Source: Ferrimonas sediminum
Lineage (GTDB): Bacteria; Pseudomonadota; Gammaproteobacteria; Enterobacterales; Shewanellaceae
Length of the DNA stretch: 64,000 bases
Assembly (NCBI RefSeq): GCF_900100175.1
Contig: NZ_FNEM01000002.1
Location: 372,001 to 436,000 of the forward strand
Direction: 5' to 3'
Under the pieces are notes generated by a model. That model did no database searches. It was not told the origin of the DNA and saw only the letters and a program-made list of their open reading frames with translations. Both the position numbers and the translations under genes were made by a program. Positions 53,590-60,794 of this stretch are shown here, in pieces. Numbering within the stretch: position 1 is the first letter of the stretch; every line of letters begins with the position of its first letter.

Positions 53590-54255
53590 TCAGAAGCTGA
53601 GTTCGACACCGGCAAACACCCCGGAAAACTCCAGATCGGCGTTGGTTCCCCAACGACTGACGTCAAAGCTGTGCTGGCGATAACCGCCCTTCACTGCCAG
53701 GTTCAGGGGCAGCATGTCCAGCTCCCATCCCAGGCCCAGTTGGTAATCACTGATGTCCTTGTCGTCGTACGAGCCCACAGACAGGTCGGTGTAGATAAAC
53801 AGGCCGGTTCCGACCAGGTTAACCTGCCCTTTGGCGTATACCAGCAGGATACCGTCGTCGAGATCATCGCTGTTGAAGCCACCGTCGTTAAGCTTACCGC
53901 TGTAGATGCGGTAGTTGGCGCCCAAGTCCAGCTCGACGGCGCCGTTGTCCAGCAGCTCATAATAGGCAATGAAATCGGTGTTGGTCAGATCCGCACTCAG
54001 AGAACCACTGCCGTCGGCTTCCTGCTGATTGTGACGAATCATCACGTTCGGCACCAGTGGAATGAAGTGCTCAAACGCCACATAACCGCTGAAGCGGTAG
54101 CTGTCGTCCCAGCCGGCACCGCTGCCGTGCACATTGCCATCAACGCTGCTCTGCTGCAGATCCAGCCCCACTTTTACGCCCAGTGCATCGGCGTGGGCGC
54201 CCACGGAGATCAACGAGGCAATTGCGGCGGCTGCCAGACTTAGTTTTACACGCAT
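53590..54255 (-). CDS. TIGR04219 outer-membrane beta-barrel protein
   Basis: A 221-aa protein with a signal peptide (MRVKLSLAAAAIASLISVGAHA) followed by about eight beta-strand pairs, ending FSGVFAGVELSF with a terminal Phe. The pattern is that of TIGR04219, a small outer-membrane barrel of unknown role in Vibrio and Shewanella. It is the downstream partner of the DUF2333 gene, with a 7-nt gap. The family is likely, the function unknown. Confidence 0.78.
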   Translation of the reverse strand: MRVKLSLAAAAIASLISVGAHADALGVKVGLDLQQSSVDGNVHGSGAGWDDSYRFSGYVAFEHFIPLVPNVMIRHNQQEADGSGSLSADLTNTDFIAYYELLDNGAVELDLGANYRIYSGKLNDGGFNSDDLDDGILLVYAKGQVNLVGTGLFIYTDLSVGSYDDKDISDYQLGLGWELDMLPLNLAVKGGYRQHSFDVSRWGTNADLEFSGVFAGVELSF

Positions 54256-54262
54256 TGTCTAT

Positions 54263-55231
54263 TTACCCTTGAGTTAACAACTGTTTTAAGTCAATCAGTG
54301 CGGCATTGGCACGACTGATGTAGTTGGCCATCACCAACGAATGGTTGGCCACAATTCCAAAGCCACTGCCATTGAGTACCATCGGACTCCAGACGGTTTC
54401 CTGAGTGGCCTCCAGTTCACGAATGATCTGTTGCAAGCTGACGGTGGCGTTTTTCTTTTCCAAAACCTGTTCAAAATCCAGCTCGACCGCCCGCATGATC
54501 CCCAACAATGCCCAGCAGCTGCCACGAGACTCGTAGAACACGTCGTCGATTTTCCACCAGCTGGTTTTGACGATCTGGTCGCTGACGGTCAGGGTGGAAC
54601 TGCTGGCGGAGCTGTCTCCGGCCAAGTCGGTATTCAGTCGGCTCTGGCCGACACTGGCGGACAGCCGTTGTGACAGGCTGCCCAGCCGCTTGTCCACCTG
54701 ATCCAGCAATGCCACCAGGTTATCGGCACGGGCGTAGAACTGCGCCGTCGGCTGGGTGGGGTCACTGATGCGATCCCGGTAGGCACGCAGCGATGCCGCC
54801 CCCTCCCGGTACTGGGACTCAGCGGAGGGGATGATCCAGCTGCGATGATCGATATTGAATTTGGGCTGTGCCTTCTGCAGATCCGGATCGGCGGTAGACT
54901 GAGACTGGGACCGAGACAGGTCTTTACGCATCACCAGCGTCAGATCGCGCACCTGCTCCAGGGCGCCAAACTCAAACGCCGGCATGTTATCCATCAGCAC
55001 CGACGGTGGCAATTTGTCGTTGGACAGGAAGCCGCCGGGCTTATTTAGCAGGGTTTCGGTAATCAGGATGGCGGCGGTGGTCGTGGCATAACCCGTGACC
55101 TGTGGTTCGCTGCGCAACTGCGCATACTCAATGGCGTCCGGCTCAATGCTCCACCATACGGCGATCAGCCACCCCAACAATACCAGGCCTACTGTGGACC
55201 CGATCACCCACTTGCGATTCAATGCAACCAT
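54263..55231 (-). CDS. DUF2333 family inner-membrane protein
   Basis: A 322-aa protein with an N-terminal membrane helix (KWVIGSTVGLVLLGWLIAVWW) followed by a large periplasmic, mainly helical domain. DUF2333 members have the block DVFYESRGSCWALLGIMRAVE, seen here near the C-terminal third, and the end block EATQETVWSPMVLNGSGFG. The role is unknown. Two consecutive ATG codons are possible; 55231 has GGGAG 6 nt upstream. It lies 14 nt after the copper-chaperone gene and 7 nt before the barrel gene, so the three may form one envelope operon. Confidence 0.78.
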   Translation of the reverse strand: MVALNRKWVIGSTVGLVLLGWLIAVWWSIEPDAIEYAQLRSEPQVTGYATTTAAILITETLLNKPGGFLSNDKLPPSVLMDNMPAFEFGALEQVRDLTLVMRKDLSRSQSQSTADPDLQKAQPKFNIDHRSWIIPSAESQYREGAASLRAYRDRISDPTQPTAQFYARADNLVALLDQVDKRLGSLSQRLSASVGQSRLNTDLAGDSSASSSTLTVSDQIVKTSWWKIDDVFYESRGSCWALLGIMRAVELDFEQVLEKKNATVSLQQIIRELEATQETVWSPMVLNGSGFGIVANHSLVMANYISRANAALIDLKQLLTQG

Positions 55232-55245
55232 CATGAACTCCCTAC

Positions 55246-55689
55246 TTAGTGATTGTGGTGGGTCCCATGTGCCTTCATAGCGACCACCGGCAGCTGCACC
55301 TGTTGGCGACTGCCATTCTCGAAGGACAACTGGCAAGTCACCTGCTGACCGGCCTTGGGCGTATGGTGTATGGCCAGCAACATCAGGTGATCGCCACCTT
55401 GCTGAAGCTTAACCTCTTTCTCTTTCGGCAACGCGACCTTTTCGATGCGCCGCATCTTCATCATGCCATTTTCGGTCAGCATGGTATGGATCTCGGTCTT
55501 GCCGGCCAGATCACAACTCGCCCCCACCAGGGCGGTATCTTCGCCGTGATTGATCAGCGTCATATAGGCGGCGGTATTGGGCACGCCCGGTGGCATCTCT
55601 CTGACCATTCCCTGGACAATCTCAACCTGGGCAAACAGCGGTGTCGCCAGCAGTAACGCCGACCAAGCAAACAGTTGTTTGAATTTCAT
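55246..55689 (-). CDS. Periplasmic copper chaperone PCu(A)C
   Basis: A 147-aa protein with a signal peptide (MKFKQLFAWSALLLATPLFA). It has the family copper ligands H-x-M (EIHTMLTENGMMKM) and the later H-x-M (DHLMLL). A His-rich tail (HGTHHNH) may bind more copper. PCu(A)C delivers Cu(I) to periplasmic targets such as cytochrome oxidase. It is the first gene of the likely PCuAC-DUF2333-TIGR04219 unit. It may be related to copper import through the OprC-type receptor far upstream, but no operon link is seen. Confidence 0.88.
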   Translation of the reverse strand: MKFKQLFAWSALLLATPLFAQVEIVQGMVREMPPGVPNTAAYMTLINHGEDTALVGASCDLAGKTEIHTMLTENGMMKMRRIEKVALPKEKEVKLQQGGDHLMLLAIHHTPKAGQQVTCQLSFENGSRQQVQLPVVAMKAHGTHHNH

Positions 55690-55749
55690 ATGGCTTACCT
55701 TACACTTCCTTGGTATAAAAAATACTCACCTCCACGGAAAGGAACTGTT

Positions 55750-56487
55750 ATGGCATCCACCATAGAATTGTCCCGTGACGGTCATGTCATGGTACTGACC
55801 ATCAATCGTCCGGACAAGCGTAACGCACTGACTCAAGAGATGTATTGCAGTCTGACAACACACTTGCAACAGGCCGATGACGATCCCGAAGTGCGCGCCT
55901 ACCTGATCCGTGGCCAGGAAGACTGCTTCACCGCCGGCAACGACCTGTCCTCCTTTCTCGATTCAGACTTCGGTGAGGAGAATGAAGCGGTGCGCTTCAT
56001 CAAGACGCTACCGACCCTGAAGAAGCCGCTGATCGCCGCGGTGGCCGGCAGTGCCGTCGGCGTCGGCAGTACCCTGCTTCCCCACTGTGACATGGTCATC
56101 GCCGCCGACAACGCCAAATTTGTCCTGCCCTTTGTCAATATCGGCATCGTCCCGGAAGCGGCCTCCAGCACATTGATCCCGCAGATGTGCGGTGGTCCGC
56201 TGGCCTCGGAACTGCTGCTGCTGGGCGAACCCTTCGGAGTCGACAAAGCCAAGGCGGTAGGTCTGGTCAACTACAGCTGTCCGGCGGATCAACTGATGAG
56301 TCTGGCCATGGAGTACGCACAGAAATTTGCCGCCCGGCCGCCCGAAGCGATGCAACAGGCCAAGGCGCTGCTGAAGCTGTCCCAACCTCAAATGGGTCAG
56401 GTCATGCAGGCGGAGTTTGCGGCCCTGGCCGAGCGCCTGGCCAGTGATGAGACCCGCCGTGTGATTGGCGCGCTGATCAACAAATAA
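55750..56487 (+). CDS. Enoyl-CoA hydratase/isomerase-family protein
   Basis: A 245-aa crotonase (INRPDKRNALTQEMY, FTAGNDLSSFLD, GSAVGVGSTLLPHCDMVIA). The catalytic glutamate of the isomerase-type subgroup is present in IVPEAASS, as in PaaG/ECI-type delta3-delta2 isomerases. The C-terminal end is LAERLASDETRRVIGALINK. It is a monocistronic gene, divergent from the copper unit, with AAAGGAA before the ATG. Directly after its stop there is a decayed second copy of its last codons (listed separately). Confidence 0.88.
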   Translation: MASTIELSRDGHVMVLTINRPDKRNALTQEMYCSLTTHLQQADDDPEVRAYLIRGQEDCFTAGNDLSSFLDSDFGEENEAVRFIKTLPTLKKPLIAAVAGSAVGVGSTLLPHCDMVIAADNAKFVLPFVNIGIVPEAASSTLIPQMCGGPLASELLLLGEPFGVDKAKAVGLVNYSCPADQLMSLAMEYAQKFAARPPEAMQQAKALLKLSQPQMGQVMQAEFAALAERLASDETRRVIGALINK

Positions 56488-56590
56488 TGGCCAATGCTGC
56501 ATTTAGGTGGCCGAGCGCCTGAGCCGCGATGAGACTCATCAGGTGGTCGGTGCGCTGATCAACAGATAATGGCCCATTGATGCATTAAGG
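56426..56590 (+). repeat. Tandem 82-83-bp repeat covering the crotonase 3' end
   Basis: Unit A (56426-56507) contains the last 20 codons, stop codon and 20 nt of 3' sequence of the enoyl-CoA hydratase gene. Unit B (56508-56590) is a diverged copy whose frame still encodes AERLSRDETHQVVGALINR followed by a stop. A third, shorter and weaker match follows (56591 to about 56630). B has no start and no upstream body, so it is a gene remnant. Confidence 0.75.
56508..56590 (+). pseudogene. 3' remnant of a second enoyl-CoA hydratase gene
   Basis: Only the last 19 codons survive (AERLSRDETHQVVGALINR plus stop). The differences from the neighbouring gene are mostly conservative in protein terms, which suggests it was once under coding selection. 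It is probably what remains of a tandem paralogue after deletion. Confidence 0.55.
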
Positions 56591-56636
56591 TGGCGGGGCC
56601 CCTGAGAGGGCGATAGGGACTCCGCCGAAATTGACA

Positions 56637-56798
56637 CTACCGGCTTCGCTGCCACACCCAGCACGCCAGCAGCAGAATCGCCACCAGCAGCAGTGACGGC
56701 GTTCCGTAGTCCTGCCACCACCAGACCATGGCGGTGGCGTCCGTGATGGTGACCATGACCAGGCACACCACCAGCAGGATAATCAGTAATACCGGCAT
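56637..56798 (-). CDS. Small hydrophobic protein (53 aa)
   Basis: A 53-aa protein consisting of two membrane helices (MPVLLIILLVVCLVMVTI, then TPSLLLVAILLLACWVW), joined by a Trp-rich turn (MVWWWQDYG) and ending in a basic tail QRSR. It overlaps the 3' end of the PspC-like gene by 16 nt in another frame and belongs to the same unit. It resembles PspD/PspG-sized membrane proteins in shape only, and I do not recognise a family. The position is credible, though a longer frame exists upstream. Confidence 0.5.
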   Translation of the reverse strand: MPVLLIILLVVCLVMVTITDATAMVWWWQDYGTPSLLLVAILLLACWVWQRSR

Positions 56799-56983
56799 CG
56801 CCGCTTTGGCATCAGCAGGGATGCCACAATGTAGATCAAGGTTGCGGAAACAGGCTCTATCATCAGATAGACCGCGAACACCACCCGGCACCAAAACAGA
56901 TTCAGGCCCCAGTGCTCACACAGGCCGGCAAATAATCCAGCCACCCACCCCTTTGCAGGGTCCCGCATTAATCGACTGCTCAT
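56783..56983 (-). CDS. PspC-domain protein
   Basis: A 66-aa protein matching the PspC domain: RDPAKGWVAGLFAGLCEHWGL, then WCRVVFAVYLMIEPVSATLIYIVASLLMP. PspC sits in the inner membrane and helps switch the phage-shock response. This copy lacks the long N-terminal and C-terminal parts of E. coli PspC (119 aa). TAAGGAG overlaps the stop of the preceding mini-gene, placing the Shine-Dalgarno 8 nt before the ATG. It is the third gene of a four-gene minus-strand unit. Confidence 0.8.
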   Translation of the reverse strand: MSSRLMRDPAKGWVAGLFAGLCEHWGLNLFWCRVVFAVYLMIEPVSATLIYIVASLLMPKRRCRYY

Positions 56984-56993
56984 GTTGCTCTCC

Positions 56994-57092
56994 TTAGTGT
57001 CGAGATTGATACCACCACACGCCCAGGGCGCTGACGCCCCACCCGGCTACCGGCAGCAAGCACAGCAGCGCGGGGGTCCAGCCGGCGATCAT
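56994..57092 (-). CDS. 32-residue single-membrane-helix mini-protein
   Basis: A 33-codon gene, starting MIAGWTPALLCLLPVAGWGV and ending WWYQSRH, overlapping the preceding gene by ATGA (its ATG shares bases with the upstream TGA) and ending TAA inside the Shine-Dalgarno of the PspC-like gene. It encodes one hydrophobic helix with flanking charged residues. This tight packing is the main evidence. The function is unknown; it could be a small regulator of the PspC complex. Confidence 0.55.
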   Translation of the reverse strand: MIAGWTPALLCLLPVAGWGVSALGVWWYQSRH

Positions 57093-57376
57093 TCATCGTC
57101 TCCGAACTGACTGTTGGAAGCGGTCAAGTTGCTGTGATCGGTGATCAGCACCAGTTCGGTACACATCTCGGCAATACTGCGGGATGCCTCAGACTTCAGC
57201 TCACCATCGAGTTGCGCGGCGATGTCCAACCGCAGGGATGAGATCTGGGAAGACACGAACTGCTCGACTCCCTGTTCAATCTCATCTTGTGGGTTTGCAA
57301 CCGCAGCACCAGACACCATCATCAGGGTGACCAGGGATACCGACAGCAGGGACTTCACTTTGATTGAACCTTCCAT
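57089..57376 (-). CDS. Exported hypothetical protein, first gene of the PspC-like unit
   Basis: A 95-aa protein with a signal peptide (MEGSIKVKSLLSVSLVTLMMVSGAAVA) and a short mature helical part (PQDEIEQGVEQFVSSQISSLRLDIAAQLDG). ATG 57376 was chosen because GGAG lies 7 nt upstream; another ATG four codons earlier has no such site. It sits behind a sigma-54-like promoter element and overlaps the next mini-gene by ATGA. I recognise no family. Confidence 0.6.
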   Translation of the reverse strand: MEGSIKVKSLLSVSLVTLMMVSGAAVANPQDEIEQGVEQFVSSQISSLRLDIAAQLDGELKSEASRSIAEMCTELVLITDHSNLTASNSQFGDDE

Positions 57377-57419
57377 GAGTTGCTCCATTTAGGATGTTGG
57401 TTAATGACACTGATGGTTA

Positions 57420-57436
57420 TTCAATCAGCGTGCCAA
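57420..57436 (-). promoter_or_regulatory. Candidate sigma-54 (-24/-12) promoter of the PspC-like unit
   Basis: The minus strand reads TTGGCACGCTGATTGAA. TGGCACG matches the -24 consensus exactly and TTGA replaces TTGC at -12, with correct spacing. It lies about 45 nt before the 57376 start. The phage-shock operon of E. coli is sigma-54 dependent, so the match is functionally coherent. Confidence 0.55.
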
Positions 57437-57611
57437 CTTTTAAACCACTGATATGAAAAGGTTATTATAAAATCGACCGCGACGGGCTAGTGCGGATATG
57501 GGGAAGTAGGGAGGAATGTGGCGAGTTTCACCAACCGATGGTTAAACTCGCCAGCGAGGCTATTCCCGTTGCTCAGGGAATCGCCGAAAGGCACGCAGAT
57601 CAGTTGGCGAT

Positions 57612-57638
57612 CAAAAACGCCGCCGGACTGGCGGCGTT
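57612..57638 (-). terminator. Terminator after dusA
   Basis: On the minus strand, AACGCCGCC-AGTCC-GGCGGCGTT followed by TTTGATC, 15 nt downstream of the dusA stop. Confidence 0.85.
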
Positions 57639-57652
57639 GTTAACTCGGTAAC

Positions 57653-58648
57653 TCAGGCGTCAGCAGGCAACTCGCCGATGCACGCCATCGCCTCCAGCAA
57701 CAATCCAGGCCCGGCATCGGCCAGGTGCGCTTTTTCGGACAGGGTACGACGCCAGCCACGGGCGCCAGGCAGACCGTTAAACAGCCCCAGCATATGACGG
57801 CTGACGTGATTCACCCGGCCGCCACGGGCCAGGTGACGCTCAATGTAAGGCACCATGGCTTCCACCACCGCCTGACGCTCCACTACCGGCGTGGTCTGAC
57901 CGTACAACTCGGTATCCACGGAGGCCAGCAGGTAGGGGTTCTGATAGGCCTCACGCCCGACCATCACGCCATCCAGGTGTTGCAGGTGAGTCTGGCACTC
58001 CTGCAGGGTCTTGATGCCGCCATTTAGCGCCAGGGTCAGCGCGGGGTAATCCCGCTTCAACTGGTAGGCCCGCTCATAATCCAGCGGCGGGATCTCGCGG
58101 TTCTCTTTCGGGCTGAGCCCGGACAACCAGGCTTTTCGTGCATGGATGGTAAAACTGTCACAGCCGGCCGCCGACACCGTATCGATAAACTGGGTCAGGA
58201 ACTCGTAGCTGTCCTGATCATCGATGCCGATGCGGGTCTTCACCGTCACCGGCAGATCCACCGCTTCTCGCATGGCAGCCACACACCGGGCCACCAATTC
58301 CGGCTCCGCCATCAGGCAGGCGCCAAAGCGGCCATTTTGCACCCGATCCGACGGGCAGCCGACATTGAGGTTGATCTCGTCATACCCCAACTCCTGCGCC
58401 CGCTTGGCACACAAAGCCAGATCCGCAGGATCGCTGCCACCCAACTGCAGCGCCAGGGGGTGTTCCTGCTCGTTGTAGCCCAGATAATCGCCCTTGCCGT
58501 GGATGATGGCACCGGTGGTCACCATCTCGGTGTACAGCAGGGTATGACGGGACATCAGCCGTGCAAAATAGCGGTAATGACGGTCGGTCCAGTCCAGCAT
58601 GGGGGCAACGGAAAACCGGCAGTTGTGTTCAACCTGACTCAAGAGCAT
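57653..58648 (-). CDS. dusA: tRNA-dihydrouridine(20/20a) synthase
   Basis: A 331-aa FMN-dependent enzyme with the Dus signature ([54 protein letters not shown] with its catalytic Cys, [32 protein letters not shown]). It reduces U20/U20a of tRNA with NADPH. The subfamily call rests on the RYNGCPS-like DusA motif. It is a single gene, with a good terminator. Confidence 0.94.
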   Translation of the reverse strand: MLLSQVEHNCRFSVAPMLDWTDRHYRYFARLMSRHTLLYTEMVTTGAIIHGKGDYLGYNEQEHPLALQLGGSDPADLALCAKRAQELGYDEINLNVGCPSDRVQNGRFGACLMAEPELVARCVAAMREAVDLPVTVKTRIGIDDQDSYEFLTQFIDTVSAAGCDSFTIHARKAWLSGLSPKENREIPPLDYERAYQLKRDYPALTLALNGGIKTLQECQTHLQHLDGVMVGREAYQNPYLLASVDTELYGQTTPVVERQAVVEAMVPYIERHLARGGRVNHVSRHMLGLFNGLPGARGWRRTLSEKAHLADAGPGLLLEAMACIGELPADA

Positions 58649-58770
58649 GACACCTATAACAATTTCACTCAGACCATTCAGTTACCGATGGCCAACCTGG
58701 GCCACCACTGTTCGGCCACCCGCGGCCCGACCGGGCCAGGGGCGGGAGTATACCAGAGCCGGGCGACACT

Positions 58771-58810
58771 GAAAAAAGCCAATCGCCCCTCTACTCAAGG
58801 GCGATCGGCG
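58771..58810 (-). terminator. Terminator after yjbQ
   Basis: The minus-strand stem GCCGATCGCCC/GGGCGATTGGC (one mismatch) with an 11-nt loop, then TTTTTT, about 55 nt after the yjbQ stop. Confidence 0.8.
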
Positions 58811-58863
58811 CCTTCCTGCTTAACTCCTTGTCAGTACAAGGATTGCCGCCAACAGAGGCTGAG

Positions 58864-59274
58864 TCAGCCCATCAGGGTGGTCAGCAGTCGCCGCGCCCCG
58901 CCCTGATCCCGGTGCTCACCGAGGTAGATCCCCTGCCACTGCCCCAGTCCCAGTCGCCCCTGGCGCACCGGCAGCAACAAGCTGGTGCCCAGCAGGCTGC
59001 TCTTAATGTGGGCCGGCATGTCGTCGTCGCCTTCATAATCGTGGCGAAAATAGGGGCTGCCATCGGGCACCAGGCGATCAAAGAAGGCGCTGAAGTCGCC
59101 CCGAACCGTGGGGTCGCAGTTCTCATTCAGGGTCAGGCTGGCCGAGGTGTGTTGCAGCTGCAGGTGCAACAGGCCACTGGACAGCTGCGCCAACGGCAGT
59201 GCCTCCTCAATCTCGTCGGTGATCAGGTGAAAGCCCCGCGGCCGGGGGGACAGGGTCAGCATGCGCTGGTTCAT
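58864..59274 (-). CDS. yjbQ: YjbQ family protein (secondary thiamine-phosphate synthase)
   Basis: A 136-aa protein of the UPF0047/YjbQ family. The signature [16 protein letters not shown] is present, with [13 protein letters not shown] at the end. E. coli YjbQ has weak thiamine-phosphate synthase activity, and the true role of the family is uncertain. ATG 59274 has GGAG 7 nt upstream. It stands alone. Confidence 0.9.
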   Translation of the reverse strand: MNQRMLTLSPRPRGFHLITDEIEEALPLAQLSSGLLHLQLQHTSASLTLNENCDPTVRGDFSAFFDRLVPDGSPYFRHDYEGDDDMPAHIKSSLLGTSLLLPVRQGRLGLGQWQGIYLGEHRDQGGARRLLTTLMG

Positions 59275-59695
59275 GGTGGCACTCCATCGTAATCCTTGTC
59301 CGGGCATGATGGCCACTCGCGCCCGCCAGGGCAAGTCCATCCGTCGTCGCCAACACCGTCAGGGGAGCATGGGCTGGCCCATTCACCGGCCAACGACTCA
59401 GCCACTGACCTTTTTTAGCGATGAAAGCCCCGAGGATTACCCCTAAGTTACCTCCATGGGTTTGACCGACAACGCGCTTGTTCAGCTGGCGAAGACTATA
59501 AATCATGATGCGGCGAGCACTCTTGCTGCTCCTAGCGCTGCTCCTGTCCCCCCAGCCAGCGGCCTGTGTGACTACTGGCGGGATCGACCCAGGAGTTAGG
59601 AGCGGCAACAGACAGACGCGTAGAGAAACGGCCGGCTCGTTGGGACCCATGCAAGGCGAGCCGGCCGTGATACAGCTAAGGTGTTATTGGTGTCG
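59275..59695. other. Gap upstream of yjbQ, including the DUF5692-cluster terminator
   Basis: These 421 nt hold the yjbQ promoter region and, at 59628-59668, the terminator listed separately. ORFs here (59261-59446 and 59505-59720 on plus) start without ribosome sites and run through the hairpin. I see no other structure. Confidence 0.5.
59620..59668 (-). terminator. Terminator of the DUF5692 cluster
   Basis: A perfect 12-bp inverted repeat ACGGCCGGCTCG/CGAGCCGGCCGT with a 17-nt loop, followed on the minus strand by TTTCTCTA, 28 nt after the last gene. Confidence 0.75.
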
Positions 59696-60613
59696 CTACC
59701 GCGACGCCGCCACCTTTTGATAGGCAGGAAGATGCTGATACAACTCATCTTTCATAGGGTGGAGCTTAGCCTGGGCAATGCGACGGAACTGATACACCAC
59801 CAGGGCCACATTCGACGCCAGCGCAATGGCGGAGACCCACCACAGGGCTTGCGGGTTGTTGGAGGCCTTGACCGCAAACATCGAGGTATCCACAAAGCTC
59901 GGGAAGCACATGACGAACATCATCCAGAACCCCAGGGTGTGAGCCCGGTGCTGCAGCCAAGCCCCTTTTCGCATGAAGAAAGCCGGAATGGTGCAAGACA
60001 GGAGCAAGGCCCCACCGGCATAAAACGCATGATCGCCGACGCAGTTGTAGACGTAGGCAAAATTCCACAGATCGTAGGCAACGATCCAGAACCACAGCAT
60101 GTCCGGCCACAGCATATCCTTGAACTTGTCATTGCTGATGAAGATGCCGGCCCAGCCACAGATGGCGATGATATTGAGGATGCCGGCCACGCCATTCATG
60201 ATGTTCCAGACGCCGCCGGTGATCATGATGCCATCCACCATGCCGTTGAAACTGAAGCACTGGAAGTCGCGAACGACGGCCTCGGCGATGTTAATCGCCA
60301 GGATCGCAGGCGGGAACATCAGCACCCACTTCTTGTCCGCCGCTCCTTTGATGTAGCGAATGGCCATGAAGCCGACGCAACCCGCCAGCGAGGAGTAGAC
60401 CTTGGCCCAGTGGAACCAGGTACCGACACTGGATCCTTCTGCCGAAGTGGTTTTCGGCCACACAGTAAAGGTCAGAATCAGCGGCAGAACGATAAAACAG
60501 GCGATACCGGCCCACATGCTACGGCGGGAGATTTCGTTCAACAGAATCAACGCCACCAGCACGCCCAAAAAGGCCGCCCAGGAGTACCAGGGAATGGGTT
60601 CAAACAGAAACAT
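59696..60613 (-). CDS. DUF5692 family membrane protein (third copy)
   Basis: A 305-aa polytopic protein with about eight or nine membrane segments. It shares with the other two copies the blocks WFHWAKVYSS (an FxWxK-type segment), AINIAEAVVRDF and WIVAYDLWNFAYVYN, all in or near membrane helices. A small basic C-terminal tail (FRRIAQAKLH) is cytosolic by charge. DUF5692 has no established function. It has GAGG 7 nt before its ATG. It is separated from the barrel gene upstream by a 181-nt gap with three hairpins, unlike the other short gaps. Confidence 0.8.
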   Translation of the reverse strand: MFLFEPIPWYSWAAFLGVLVALILLNEISRRSMWAGIACFIVLPLILTFTVWPKTTSAEGSSVGTWFHWAKVYSSLAGCVGFMAIRYIKGAADKKWVLMFPPAILAINIAEAVVRDFQCFSFNGMVDGIMITGGVWNIMNGVAGILNIIAICGWAGIFISNDKFKDMLWPDMLWFWIVAYDLWNFAYVYNCVGDHAFYAGGALLLSCTIPAFFMRKGAWLQHRAHTLGFWMMFVMCFPSFVDTSMFAVKASNNPQALWWVSAIALASNVALVVYQFRRIAQAKLHPMKDELYQHLPAYQKVAASR

Positions 60614-60634
60614 AATGCTACCTCGTCAAGGTAG

Positions 60635-60670
60635 GGGTGACCGCCGGGACGCTAATAGCGGCGGCCACCC
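60635..60670 (-). other. Intercistronic hairpin near the third DUF5692 gene
   Basis: An 11-bp stem GGGTGACCGCC/GGCGGCCACCC with one G-U type mismatch and a 14-nt loop, just upstream of the 60613 ribosome-binding site. Confidence 0.55.
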
Positions 60671-60682
60671 ATTTCAGCTCTC

Positions 60683-60704
60683 GCCGGGTGAGGATGAACC
60701 CGGC
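60683..60704 (-). other. Middle intercistronic hairpin
   Basis: A 7-bp perfect stem GCCGGGT/ACCCGGC with an 8-nt loop, the second of three consecutive hairpins in this gap. Confidence 0.5.
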
Positions 60705-60722
60705 ATTGACCGAAAAGGAGAG

Positions 60723-60784
60723 TGGGTCTCTTTGCCAGCCCGGACACTCAGGAGACGGCGACTCCCGAGCCGGCAAAGATCCCA
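60723..60784 (-). terminator. Intercistronic hairpin after the barrel gene (attenuator or mRNA stabiliser)
   Basis: The outer stem TGGGTCTCTTTGCC/GGCAAAGATCCCA has a one-base bulge and encloses an inner CTCAGGAG/CTCCCGAG stem. It starts 10 nt after the barrel stop. The downstream U-tract is poor (CCTTTTC), so partial read-through into the last gene is plausible. Confidence 0.6.
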
Positions 60785-60794
60785 CAGGGGTGGA

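Noticed and set aside
59505-59720. ORF with a leader like a signal peptide (MMRRALLLLLALLLS)
   Set aside because: There is no ribosome site, it runs through the cluster terminator hairpin and into the DUF5692 gene, and the hydrophobic start is followed by an unstructured Arg-rich region. It may be chance, though a very short secreted peptide cannot be excluded.
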